Counted from the stretch's first letter, positions 1 through 7,046 are shown. The stretch is 10,135 nt of DNA from Spirochaetia bacterium (GCA_025997675.1 BNUX01000096.1:1-10135); one strand, 5' to 3'. Numbers and translations: made by a program. Notes: generated by a model from the sequence alone, not told the origin.

Positions 1-519
1 AACGAAAAGCTCCAGCCCATCATTGCCAGTGTCGGCGCGGGCTGCGGGAACGAATTTGATGTCGCAAAAATACGCTACCACAAGATCATCATCATGGCCG
101 ATGCGGACGTGGACGGTTCCCACATCCGCACCCTGCTCCTCACCTTCTTTTACCGCTACATGACCGATCTTATTGAACGGGGTTATGTATATCTTGCCAT
201 GCCGCCCCTCTACCAGGTTAGTTATGAAAAGAAAACTTTTTATGCCTACGATGACGAAGAAAAGGAGAAGCTCCTCAAGGAATCCGGCCGGGATCCGGAA
301 AAGGTCAAGGTTCAGCGTTACAAAGGCCTGGGGGAAATGAACCCCGACCAACTTTGGGATACCACCATGGATCCCAACAAGCGCAACATCATCCAGATAC
401 ACCTGGACGACGCGGTGGAGGCGGAGCGGATTTTTACCACGCTGATGGGGGAGGTGGTGGCGCCGCGGCGGGAATTTATAGAGGCGAATGCGCTCTCGGT
501 GGCGAATTTGGATGTGTGA
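1..519 (+). CDS. gyrB: DNA gyrase subunit B, C-terminal part (5' end outside window)
   Basis: GyrB is the ATPase subunit of DNA gyrase, the A2B2 topoisomerase II that introduces negative supercoils. The reading frame is open from base 1, so the gene begins upstream; 172 residues are visible. The TOPRIM metal-binding motif DADVDGSH is at fragment residues 34-41, with acidic residues D34, D36 and D38. The conserved C-terminal signature [15 protein letters not shown] follows, and the protein ends in the typical [14 protein letters not shown] tail. There is no long insertion between the TOPRIM core and the [10 protein letters not shown] motif of the kind found in E. coli GyrB, so this is the short GyrB form. 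No intrinsic terminator is visible after the stop. gyrA lies 3 kb downstream on the same strand rather than adjacent. Confidence 0.98.
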   Translation, partial: NEKLQPIIASVGAGCGNEFDVAKIRYHKIIIMADADVDGSHIRTLLLTFFYRYMTDLIERGYVYLAMPPLYQVSYEKKTFYAYDDEEKEKLLKESGRDPEKVKVQRYKGLGEMNPDQLWDTTMDPNKRNIIQIHLDDAVEAERIFTTLMGEVVAPRREFIEANALSVANLDV

Positions 520-867
520 GGAACGCAGCCTATGACTGAACTGATTGTTGAGTTTAATCAAGCGGCGTTCAAACACAGTATAAGCAGAGAGGATATACGC
601 TTGATCCTTATACAAGTGTTTGCAGAGAAGTTGTTACACCGTTTGGAAAATTGGTTTTATATGGAAGTATCATAGGTAGTTTCGGTCCGGTAGGCCCGGA
701 GAACATGGAATGTTTTAAAAGAGATTTGGCAGGGCAACGAAAAGACATTAGCCAAATAAGTAAGAATAGTAGAACCCTCTTGTTGAGCGTAGGTATAAAT
801 GGCAAATTCAGAAATAACAGTAAGTGTACCAGACACTGCAAATTAAACATAAAGGTGTGCTATAAAT
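520..867. other. Gene-poor gap with coding debris
   Basis: This stretch between gyrB and the DUF1016 remnant holds no intact gene. Two overlapping open stretches look like remains of coding sequence: a short frame starting at 532 and a different frame open from 558 to 875. The second encodes a plausible but unrecognised peptide (for example YGSIIGSFGPVGPENMECF). No RNA gene, terminator hairpin or clear promoter was seen. The last part carries AAAGGTG at 851-857, a candidate ribosome binding site for the ATG at 868. Confidence 0.5.
532..675 (+). pseudogene. Truncated small protein, N-terminus resembling DUF4258/BrnT-like toxins
   Basis: An ATG 12 bases after the gyrB stop opens a 47-residue frame beginning MTELIVEFNQAAFKHSISRE. 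The stretch FNQAAFKHSISREDIR resembles, from memory, the first helix and loop of small DUF4258/BrnT-like toxin proteins, where an AFKHG-type motif is followed by an EDI helix. Those proteins run to roughly 80-100 residues and have a glycine-rich beta sheet that is absent here. After about residue 27 the likeness stops and the frame ends at 673-675. This is probably a decayed remnant. The short length makes the family call weak, and a chance open frame cannot be excluded. Confidence 0.3.
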
Positions 868-1395
868 ATGGCTAAGAAGAAAGAAACGTCCTTGGTTCAG
901 ATAGATTCTCTTTTTAACGACATTGCTGCCCTCATAGAAAAGAGCAAGCAGAAAGCCATTTCCCAGGCTAAAAGCACCGTTACCATGCTTTTCTGGCAAG
1001 TAGGAGTCCGGATAAATAAGGAAATATTGCATCAAAAAAGGGCAGATTATGGGAAACAAATAGTCGCGACATTATCCGTTAAATTGTTAGAGAAATATGG
1101 AAGGAATTTTGAATTGCGGAACCTGCGCCGGATGTTGCAGTTTGCAGAACAATTCCCGGACAAAAAGATTGTGTCGACGCTGTCGACACAATTGAGCTGG
1201 TCTCATTTTATTGAGCTTCTTCCACTTCAAACAACAGACGCAAAATTATTTTATGCTCAGGAAGCGGTCAATCAGGGGTTTGGCATACGGGAATTGCGAA
1301 AGCATATTGAACAAAAAGACTATGAAAGAACCCAGATTGCCAATACAAAGCTCACAAAAAATTCAAAAATCCCGCCTATATTGAAAAAGATGTAG
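868..1395 (+). pseudogene. DUF1016 (YhcG-type) nuclease, N-terminal half of a frame-disrupted gene
   Basis: The 175-residue frame carries the DUF1016 N-terminal domain. It is a mostly helical region with FWQVGVRINKEI near residue 45, YGKQIVATLSVKLLEKYGRNFELRNLRRMLQFAEQF, and the hallmark LSWSHFIELL. It continues to NTKLTKNSKIP and then leaves the family pattern for six out-of-frame residues and a stop. The remainder of the protein resumes in the -1 frame from about 1377. As recalled for the family, some 15-20 residues usually lie between the KIP segment and the EKDVEDAIL segment, so an out-of-frame deletion near 1371-1376 is the simplest explanation. Full-length members are about 340 residues. 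A candidate Shine-Dalgarno, AAAGGTG, lies 10 bases before the ATG. The N-terminal half could still be made, but without the nuclease core. Confidence 0.85.
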
Positions 1396-1844
1396 AAGAT
1401 GCAATTCTCCACGATCTTGAGAGTTTTATCCTTGAACTAGGGAAGGGATTTACTTTTGTGGAACGCCAGAAACGAATGATAATTGACGAGGAAGATTTCC
1501 ATCTGGACTTATTGTTCTATCATAGAAAATTAAAGCGACTTGTCGCTATTGAACTTAAATTGGGGAAATTCAAGGCTGCCTATCAAGGGCAAATGAAGCT
1601 CTATCTCAAGTTTCTAGATCGTTATGAGCGGCAGCCCGATGAAAATGAACCAATCGGCCTTATTCTCTGTGCCGGTGACAGCCATGAGCAAATAGAACTT
1701 CTTGAAATGGACAAAGATGGTATCATGGTTGCCGAATATTGGACGGATTTACCTCCAAAAAAGGAGTTGGAAGAAAAAATCCATACCCTTTTGATTGAAG
1801 CCAGGGAACGTCTTGAAAGCAGGAAGTTATTATCCGATACTTAA
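1377..1844 (+). pseudogene. DUF1016 (YhcG-type) nuclease, C-terminal PD-(D/E)XK half
   Basis: This is the C-terminal half of the gene starting at 868, in the -1 frame. It reads YIEKDVEDAILHDLESFILE, then the strongly conserved GFTFVERQKRMIIDEEDFHLDLLFYHRKLKRLVAIELKLGKFKAAYQGQM in pieces. The nuclease-fold signature is visible as D in HLDLLF and E-L-K in AIELKLGKF, followed by the usual LILCAG and VAEYWTDLPPK motifs. These match the PD-(D/E)XK restriction-endonuclease-like superfamily to which DUF1016 is assigned. The best internal start is GTG at 1458, which lacks a clear Shine-Dalgarno and would begin at VERQ, still upstream of the catalytic residues. A separately expressed nuclease fragment is conceivable but unlikely. 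The stop is 3 bases from the end of the convergent YhhN-type gene. Confidence 0.85.
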
Positions 1845-1847
1845 AGG

Positions 1848-2486
1848 TTAGTTCATTCCAATCCCTACAACAATACAGGCCTGCGCGGTAATGTATGTCA
1901 GCATAATTAAAAAGTTTACCCGTTTTGTCATTTTTCGAAATGAGTAATACGCCAAAAATGAATCTGACACTATAAAGCAAATACTACCGGCGAAAATAAT
2001 AAACCCCGCGGCGTTCATTAGGCATAGCATAATCTGTAGCGCACAGACGAACATCACGGCGATTATTAGCCCGTAACATAGAGCCGGTATCAGCATTTTT
2101 TTCTCAGGTTTGCTTATTACAAATACCCTGAGTTCAAAACAAAAAATAACAATTATAGAAATAACCAACGCCGTAACCTTGATAGTAGTGATAAACGTAA
2201 GCATCGATAGAATATAACAGATGTGCCCGGCAAGAAAGCTGAAAATCCCAACAATGGCGAAATATGGTTTTCGAATTTTGATAAGAAACAGGTCGCCAAT
2301 CCAGCCGAAAAACAATGCGAATAGTACTTGAGCTAAAAAAGTCCCGGCGCTAAAATAATAGTACAGGGCAAGAACCGGCAGCAGGCATATCTTTGTAATC
2401 GCCTGAAGCCGCCTATTGCCGATAAGAATAATTATTACGTGTGCCGCCGCTAAAGCACCGAATATACATAAGAGTACAATACTCAA
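1848..2486 (-). CDS. YhhN family membrane protein, lysoplasmalogenase-like
   Basis: This is a 212-residue integral membrane protein with about eight hydrophobic segments. The YhhN/TMEM86 family includes lysoplasmalogenases, which hydrolyse the vinyl-ether bond of lysoplasmalogens to release an aldehyde and a glycerophospho-alcohol. Family motifs are present: GDLFLI (D65), a glycine-histidine pair in the following helix (H88) and SDSFLAYYSF (D175), the conserved aspartates being the likely catalytic residues. I chose the TTG at 2486-2484, which overlaps the stop of the upstream hydrolase as TTGA. A GAGGG lies about 9 bases before it, and the choice puts the first membrane helix at the N-terminus. 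An ATG at 2540 would add 18 polar residues and a 58-base overlap; it has a weaker GGTGA ahead of it. Stop-start overlap predicts translational coupling. The exact substrate is inferred from the family only. Confidence 0.85.
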   Translation of the reverse strand: MSIVLLCIFGALAAAHVIIILIGNRRLQAITKICLLPVLALYYYFSAGTFLAQVLFALFFGWIGDLFLIKIRKPYFAIVGIFSFLAGHICYILSMLTFITTIKVTALVISIIVIFCFELRVFVISKPEKKMLIPALCYGLIIAVMFVCALQIMLCLMNAAGFIIFAGSICFIVSDSFLAYYSFRKMTKRVNFLIMLTYITAQACIVVGIGMN

Positions 2487-2496
2487 TTGGCTTTGC
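2483..2496 (-). promoter_or_regulatory. TTGA stop-start overlap with GAGGG ribosome binding site
   Basis: On the minus strand the last hydrolase codons read GAGGGCAAAGCCAATTGA. GAGGG lies about 9 bases before a TTG whose last two bases and the next A form the TGA stop. This four-base overlap is the typical layout for re-initiation and is the reason for placing the YhhN-type start here rather than 54 bases upstream. Confidence 0.6.
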
Positions 2497-3439
2497 CCTC
2501 GTTGAATAGTGCAAGTATTTTGCTCCGTATTGAGCGCCATGTTGTTTCACCGGTGCAGTTACGATCAATTATTAAGTGGTGGTAGGGCGGTTTTATGTTC
2601 GCGCCGTCCTTTGTTATCTCAACTATTTCCCATTGTGATAATGCGGCTTCTTTTATCCTTTCCCGTAATTTACGCAGGCTGATAAATTCATCATGCGGAT
2701 CAATGAACAGCACTGTTTCAATGGTATTGTTTGCGAATTTATCGTCACATAGCTTTTTTTCCAATTCGAACAAAGCGTTGTAAGCTGCCAAAGAAGCGCC
2801 TTTCTGCGCCCGGTACTCGACAGGGCTTTTACTGTTGATGATAGCGCTTTGTTTTAATAGAGGATTTATGACGAGGGTTACACGGGCAATATCTTTTATT
2901 GCAATGGCCGGTGAAAATAACACCGCTTTTTCAAACCGTACCGGTGTTTTTGTTGTTTCGTTCATTAAGCTTTCAAACACCAGCGCCCCCAAGGAAAAAC
3001 CCACGAGATACAGCGGCAGCGCGGCATCCTCTGCTTCTATGTACGCCTTGCAATATTGAATGTAGGCATCGCTTAGCCATTGCGAGGCGCTTACGTTCTT
3101 CATTTCCTGGAGGGATGCCCCGTGTCCGCTTAAGGTTACCCGCACTACATGGTAACCTGAATCAAGCAGCAGCTTCACCAGGGTCCCATCGCTTTCCGGT
3201 GTCCCCATTTTTGACGGCTTGATATTTAAGCCATGTACGACAACGGCAATGCCTTTAACATTTTTTTGGATGGTTTTGAAGAAGCAGGGGGTTTCGGTAT
3301 TTTCCCCGTTAAATAGAGTATCTGTTTGATTGACAACAGATTCGGCCGGAAGCATACGTATAGTATCAAATGGTTCCGCCGCGAATAGCGTATGTAACAT
3401 AAAAACAGCGCTAAGTAAAAATGCGGTCCAATACTTCAA
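2483..3439 (-). CDS. Exported alpha/beta hydrolase, lysophospholipase/monoacylglycerol lipase-like
   Basis: The 318-residue protein has an N-terminal signal sequence (a charged start, a hydrophobic stretch to about residue 19, and an A-x-A type cleavage site near FAAEP). No lipobox is visible, so it is probably periplasmic or secreted. The alpha/beta-hydrolase core shows the oxyanion segment VVVHGLN (residues 66-72), an SGHG loop (104-107), and the nucleophile elbow GFSLG with S149. The acid is probably D247 or D250 in FIDPHDEF, and the histidine H287 or H288 in PPYHHLIID. The layout resembles serine hydrolases that cleave monoacylglycerol or lysophospholipid; the actual ester is not determinable. 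The start is TTG, preceded by AGGGGG at a normal distance. An internal ATG at residue 14 would destroy the signal peptide. It is the first gene of a two-gene unit with the lysoplasmalogenase-like gene. Confidence 0.85.
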   Translation of the reverse strand: MKYWTAFLLSAVFMLHTLFAAEPFDTIRMLPAESVVNQTDTLFNGENTETPCFFKTIQKNVKGIAVVVHGLNIKPSKMGTPESDGTLVKLLLDSGYHVVRVTLSGHGASLQEMKNVSASQWLSDAYIQYCKAYIEAEDAALPLYLVGFSLGALVFESLMNETTKTPVRFEKAVLFSPAIAIKDIARVTLVINPLLKQSAIINSKSPVEYRAQKGASLAAYNALFELEKKLCDDKFANNTIETVLFIDPHDEFISLRKLRERIKEAALSQWEIVEITKDGANIKPPYHHLIIDRNCTGETTWRSIRSKILALFNEGKAN

Positions 3440-3452
3440 AGATATCCCCCTA

Positions 3453-3481
3453 GTGACCTTTTTATCAAAAAAGTATATAAT
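3453..3481 (+). promoter_or_regulatory. Sigma-70-type promoter of gyrA
   Basis: GTGACC at 3453-3458 (four of six to TTGACA) and a perfect TATAAT at 3476-3481 are separated by 17 bases. Transcription would start near 3488, giving a leader of about 35 bases before the gyrA ATG. The site lies in the 83-bp divergent gap between the hydrolase gene and gyrA. gyrA can therefore be transcribed independently of gyrB. Confidence 0.7.
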
Positions 3482-3522
3482 AGCCTGACCAAAGTAAATA
3501 CCTGTTAACAGAAGGAATAGAG

Positions 3523-6063
3523 ATGGCTTCCCCAGATGATAAACCGCAGCCGGACCAAGGGTCCGCAGTAACCGGGAAAATAATCCCCATTGCGATAGAA
3601 GACGAGGTTCGTACCGACTACCTGACCTATGCCATGTCGGTTATTGTGGCCCGGGCCCTGCCGGATGTGCGGGATGGCCTTAAGCCGGTGCACCGTCGAT
3701 TGCTCTACGCTATGGACGACCTGGGGCTCCGTCCCAATGCGGCTACCAAGAAAAGCGCCCGTATCGTCGGTGACGCTATGGGAAAGTACCACCCCCACGG
3801 GGATGCCTCCCTCTACGATGCTATGGTCCGTATGGCCCAGGAATTTTCCCTGCGCTATCCCGTGGTTCAGGGGCAGGGGAACTTCGGTTCGATAGACGGC
3901 GACCCACCTGCGGCCATGCGGTATACCGAGGCCAAACTTTCCAAGGTCGGCGACGAGATGCTCCAGGACCTCCATAAGGAGACCGTCAATTTTGTCCCCA
4001 ACTATGATGAATCCCTGACGGAACCGTCGGTATTGCCCGCCGCAGTGCCCAACCTCCTGGTAAACGGGTCCAGCGGTATTGCCGTTGGTATGGCCACCAA
4101 CATGGCCCCCCACAACATGGTGGAAGTCTGTGACGCGGTCTGCGCCTATATCGACAACCCGGAAATCACCATTGAAGAACTGATGAAGTATGTCACCGGG
4201 CCGGACTTTCCCACCGGAGGGCTCATCTTTGGCCGGCGGGGTATCCGGGATGCCTACAAAACAGGCCGGGGGAAGATTCTGGTCCGGGGCCGCTTTGCTG
4301 TGGAGACCACCAAGTCCGGCAAAGAGATGATCGTCTTTAACGAAATTCCTTACAATGTAAATAAAAAATTATTACTGGAACGTATCGGCATCCTCGTCCG
4401 GGACAAGGTGATTGACGGCATTTCCTCCTTTAACGATGAATCGGACCGGGACGGTATCCGGGTGGTGATTGAGCTGAAGAAGGGGGCGATCCTCAAGGTT
4501 GTGTTGAACCAGCTTTTTTCCAACACCCAGCTCCAGACCACCTTTGGGATCATCAACCTGGCCCTGGTAAACGGGAAGCCCCTCTGCCTCAACCTCAAGG
4601 AACTTATCCATTACTTTGTGGAACACCGGGTGGATGTGGTTACCCGCCGCACCCAGTACGATCTGCGCAAGGCCGAGGAGCGCGCCCATATCTTAGAGGG
4701 ATTGGTTATCGCCCTGGCAAACATTGACGAGGTGGTGGCCATCATCAAGGCCTCACGGGACATCAATACCGCTAAGGCCAAACTGCAGGAACGGTTTTTG
4801 CTCACCGAGGTTCAGGCCCAGGCCATTGTGGATATGCGTCTTGGGCGGCTCACCAGCCTGGAAGTTGAAAAACTTGAGCAGGAACTGGCGGAACTCAAGG
4901 TTCAGATAGCCTACTATAAATCCCTTCTGGAGGACGGCAATAAACTCCGGGGGCTTATCAAGGACGAAACCCGTGATATATCCCAGCGGTACGGGGACGC
5001 GCGAAGAACCGAAATCGTCCACGGCGAGGTGGAGAATATCAACATTGAGGACCTTATCAAAAAGGAAGAGATGATGATCCTCATTTCCAATCTGGGCTAT
5101 GTCAAGCGGGTTCCGGTGACGGCCTACAAGAATCAGGGCCGGGGCGGCAAGGGCATGATCAGCGCCAAGCTCAACGAGGACGACTTTGTGGAGCAGATTT
5201 TCGTTGCCTCCACCCACGAATACATCACCTTCATCACCAGCGCGGGCAAGGCCTACTGGATGAAGGTTCACGAGATTCCCGAGGGAACCAGAACCAGTAA
5301 GGGCGCCCACATCAAAAGCCTCCTTACGGTTTTGCCGAATGAAGAAATCACCGCCATTGTGTCTCTTAAGGACTTTACCGACGATCGGTATCTGTTCATG
5401 GGGACCGCACGGGGGGTGGTCAAAAAAGTGCGGACCAGCGAATTCTCCAACGCCAAGACCCATGGCATCATTGCCATCAGGCTGGACGAGGGGGACAAAC
5501 TGGTCAGCGCCCTTCTTACCGGCGGCTCGGACGAGGTGGTCCTCATCTCCCGGAAAGGCCAGGCTCTCCGTACCCACGAGAATGCCGTCCGGGCTATGGG
5601 CCGGGCCGGTCACGGCGTTTCCGGCATGAAGCTGGATGACGACGATGAACTGACCGGCGTCTTGCGGGTGGTTGGCGAGGAAAGCATGCTTCTCCTTTCG
5701 GAATACGGCTTCGGCAAACGGGTGGACTTCAGCGAGTTCTCTTCCCACAGACGGGGTACACGGGGTCAGAAAATTTACACGGTCAGCGATAAAACCGGGG
5801 AACTGGTGGGCTGCGTCAATGTTCTGGATAACGAGGAAATCATGTGCATCACCAGCCAGGGCAAGTCCATCAAGCTTAAGGTGGCGTCAATCCGGGTGAT
5901 GGGTCGCAGCGCCCAGGGGGTGCGGATACTCAGCATCGATAAGCCCGATTTTGTTATCGGGGTGGACCGGATTGTTAAGGAAGACGATGCTGATGAGGCC
6001 GCTGAAACGTCCGGTACTATCGTCGATGCTCCGATGGATGTTTCACGTGAAACGTTCAGTTAG
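3523..6063 (+). CDS. gyrA: DNA gyrase subunit A
   Basis: GyrA is the DNA breakage-reunion subunit of gyrase. At 846 residues it has the usual length. The N-terminal winged-helix and tower region contains [17 protein letters not shown] (residues 44-59), the quinolone-determining segment [17 protein letters not shown] and the catalytic tyrosine Y134 in [10 protein letters not shown]. The C-terminal beta-pinwheel domain carries the GyrA box as QGRGGKG (538-544), which identifies gyrase rather than ParC. The residue equivalent to E. coli Ser83 is alanine (A95), while the Asp87 equivalent is kept (D99). The protein ends in an acidic tail and DVSRETFS, whose codons form a parS-like palindrome. AAGGA lies 6 bases before the ATG, and a promoter is visible just upstream. 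The META lipoprotein gene follows after 28 bases and may be cotranscribed. Confidence 0.98.
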   Translation: MASPDDKPQPDQGSAVTGKIIPIAIEDEVRTDYLTYAMSVIVARALPDVRDGLKPVHRRLLYAMDDLGLRPNAATKKSARIVGDAMGKYHPHGDASLYDAMVRMAQEFSLRYPVVQGQGNFGSIDGDPPAAMRYTEAKLSKVGDEMLQDLHKETVNFVPNYDESLTEPSVLPAAVPNLLVNGSSGIAVGMATNMAPHNMVEVCDAVCAYIDNPEITIEELMKYVTGPDFPTGGLIFGRRGIRDAYKTGRGKILVRGRFAVETTKSGKEMIVFNEIPYNVNKKLLLERIGILVRDKVIDGISSFNDESDRDGIRVVIELKKGAILKVVLNQLFSNTQLQTTFGIINLALVNGKPLCLNLKELIHYFVEHRVDVVTRRTQYDLRKAEERAHILEGLVIALANIDEVVAIIKASRDINTAKAKLQERFLLTEVQAQAIVDMRLGRLTSLEVEKLEQELAELKVQIAYYKSLLEDGNKLRGLIKDETRDISQRYGDARRTEIVHGEVENINIEDLIKKEEMMILISNLGYVKRVPVTAYKNQGRGGKGMISAKLNEDDFVEQIFVASTHEYITFITSAGKAYWMKVHEIPEGTRTSKGAHIKSLLTVLPNEEITAIVSLKDFTDDRYLFMGTARGVVKKVRTSEFSNAKTHGIIAIRLDEGDKLVSALLTGGSDEVVLISRKGQALRTHENAVRAMGRAGHGVSGMKLDDDDELTGVLRVVGEESMLLLSEYGFGKRVDFSEFSSHRRGTRGQKIYTVSDKTGELVGCVNVLDNEEIMCITSQGKSIKLKVASIRVMGRSAQGVRILSIDKPDFVIGVDRIVKEDDADEAAETSGTIVDAPMDVSRETFS
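6039..6054. promoter_or_regulatory. parS-like ParB binding site inside the 3' end of gyrA
   Basis: TGTTTCACGTGAAACG matches the widely conserved chromosomal parS sequence TGTTTCACGTGAAACA at 15 of 16 bases. The inner 14 bases (6040-6053) are a perfect inverted repeat centred on CACGTG. It encodes DVSRET in the non-conserved GyrA tail, where a palindrome costs little. ParB bound at such sites near the origin nucleates the complex that segregates sister origins with ParA and loads SMC. No parA or parB gene is in the window, so the function is inferred from the sequence match alone. Confidence 0.75.
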
Positions 6064-6091
6064 GTCGAGAATCGAGTTTTGGAGTGTGATT

Positions 6092-6583
6092 ATGCAAAAA
6101 TCTTTGAGCATCCTTGTTTTAGGCGGGGCGGTACTTTTGACTGTCGCCGCTTGTGCTCAGACCGGTAGGTCTGTTATTGGGACGAGTTCCCCCTCCTTCG
6201 ATGAAGTTCAGGGGAAAGTGTGGGTACTGAATGAACTGGTAAGTGAGTCCGGCAGCAGTACGGTCATTAATCGCCAGAAATTGGAAGCCGATGGAATGGG
6301 GGACGCCTTTACCCTGATTGTCGATGCGGAACGGATAAGCGGCAAAGGGGCGCCTAACCGGTATTTTTCTCCTTACATCTTGGGCCCGGACCAGGAAATT
6401 TCCATAAGCCCAATTGCCGGCACCCTGATGATGAGCCTTGTGGACCCCGAAGGCATCCAGGAACGGGAATACTACAACTACCTGGAACAGGTAAACCAAT
6501 GGCTCTTAACCGGGGATAAACTGGAACTGTATTCCGAAACCCCTGATGGTGAGCCGATAATTCTGGTCTATACCTCTGATTGA
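6092..6583 (+). CDS. META-domain (HslJ/DUF306-like) lipoprotein
   Basis: The 163-residue protein starts with a lipoprotein signal, MQKSLSILVLGGAVLLTVAAC, where the cysteine at 21 is the predicted lipidation site (lipobox VAAC). From about residue 42 it resembles a META domain: W-x-L-N-E-L, then SGKGAPNRYFSPY (in place of the usual SGxxGCNRYFGSY), GTLMMSL, a helix YYNYLEQVNQWLL, GDKLELYSE and a last ILVY strand. The single internal cysteine usual in this domain is replaced by A-P. META proteins such as HslJ are small envelope proteins whose biochemical role is poorly defined. The ATG at 6092 has GGAG 7 bases ahead and is the start that produces the signal peptide; an earlier in-frame ATG inside gyrA does not fit. 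It is 28 bases from the gyrA stop, so readthrough from gyrA is likely. Confidence 0.8.
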   Translation: MQKSLSILVLGGAVLLTVAACAQTGRSVIGTSSPSFDEVQGKVWVLNELVSESGSSTVINRQKLEADGMGDAFTLIVDAERISGKGAPNRYFSPYILGPDQEISISPIAGTLMMSLVDPEGIQEREYYNYLEQVNQWLLTGDKLELYSETPDGEPIILVYTSD

Positions 6584-6607
6584 CCATTAGCGAAGCCGGA
6601 TAATGTT

Positions 6608-6967
6608 TCACGTCTTTTGTGGAGCCTTGAGGGACTTTATCGTGTAGAACAGGATCTTCCGCAGCTCGTCACAATCCTGAATACCGGTGGTGGATTCGAA
6701 TTCCGTTATAAAGTCGGCTTCCTTGAGGATTTCCAGCCAATATCTGGTTTCCGCACATTTCTGGAGCGCCTCCTGAACCTTTGCGATAAAGCCTTCTTTG
6801 TTGGCCGCACACTCGGCTTCCGCAAGGTTGGCTCCGATTCCCGTACCAACGCGCAAAAGCCGCTCGGACATGACATGTTCTTTCTTGTTATTGGCGAGGT
6901 TCTTGTAAAGCTGGACAATCTTAGCCGCGAATTGTCTGCTTTTGGTTTTAGTGGCGTTGTTATCCAT
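6608..6967 (-). CDS. Four-helix-bundle protein of the 23S rRNA intervening-sequence family
   Basis: The 119-residue protein matches the small four-helix-bundle family first noticed as ORFs in intervening sequences of spirochete 23S rRNA genes. Visible signatures are FAAKIVQLYKNL in helix 1, LLRVGTGIGANLAEAE (family: LLRSGTSIGANxxEA), then FIAKVQEALQKCAETRYWLEIL and a C-terminal helix ending KILFYTIKSL. Here it is free-standing in a protein-coding region with no rRNA around it. The family also includes the Avd accessory proteins of diversity-generating retroelements, but no reverse transcriptase or template repeat is nearby. The molecular role of stand-alone members is unknown; a basic surface and nucleic-acid binding have been proposed for relatives. 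The start at 6967 gives the family's full first helix but has no obvious Shine-Dalgarno. It is divergent from the toxin-antitoxin pair. Confidence 0.85.
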   Translation of the reverse strand: MDNNATKTKSRQFAAKIVQLYKNLANNKKEHVMSERLLRVGTGIGANLAEAECAANKEGFIAKVQEALQKCAETRYWLEILKEADFITEFESTTGIQDCDELRKILFYTIKSLKAPQKT

Positions 6968-6986
6968 AAGGTAACGATAGGGAATA

Positions 6987-7016
6987 AAAATAGTTTTTGC
7001 AATATGTACTTGCCAA
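6987..7016 (-). promoter_or_regulatory. Possible promoter of the four-helix-bundle gene
   Basis: On the minus strand TTGGCA (7016-7011) and TATTTT (6992-6987) are 18 bases apart, giving a predicted start about 13 bases before the ATG at 6967. The -35 box overlaps that of the divergent antitoxin promoter, so the two polymerases would compete. The -10 match is only four of six and the spacing is long, so this is tentative. Confidence 0.35.
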
Positions 7017-7046
7017 AAATAAATTATTATGGCATAATTATGTCAT
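7010..7046 (+). promoter_or_regulatory. Antitoxin promoter with overlapping palindromic operator
   Basis: TTGCCA (7010-7015) and CATAAT (7033-7038) are separated by 17 bases. Each hexamer matches consensus at five of six positions. ATGGCATAATTATGTCAT (7029-7046) is an 18-bp inverted repeat with one mismatched pair and a perfect 10-bp core, CATAATTATG, covering the -10 box and the first bases of the antitoxin ATG. Predicted transcription starts at about 7045, that is at the ATG itself, so the mRNA would be nearly leaderless; no Shine-Dalgarno is present. Phd/YefM antitoxins usually repress their own operon by binding such palindromes, so this is the likely autoregulatory site. Confidence 0.6.

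Noticed and set aside
1171..1191. Near-palindrome with two GTCGAC copies in the DUF1016 gene.
   Set aside because: It encodes the repeated STLSTQLSW residues of the family and needs no regulatory explanation.
1356..1362. A AAA AAT heptamer in the right frame for a programmed -1 frameshift joining the two DUF1016 halves.
   Set aside because: The family pattern continues in the original frame past the heptamer (NSKIP), and a segment is missing after it, so a deletion explains the break better. No other DUF1016 gene is known to me to be recoded.
4753..5748. 331-residue minus-strand frame inside gyrA, and another at 3505-4113.
   Set aside because: Shadow frames from the codon bias of gyrA; the translations have no recognisable domains and the gyrA frame is certain.
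5951..6091. Upstream in-frame ATG at 5951 as start of the META lipoprotein.
   Set aside because: It lies deep inside gyrA and would bury the lipoprotein signal; the ATG at 6092 has a ribosome binding site and starts the signal peptide directly.
6608..6967. Four-helix-bundle gene considered as Avd of a diversity-generating retroelement.
   Set aside because: No reverse transcriptase, template repeat or variable repeat in the window; the 21-bp array has no adenine-targeted variation pattern.
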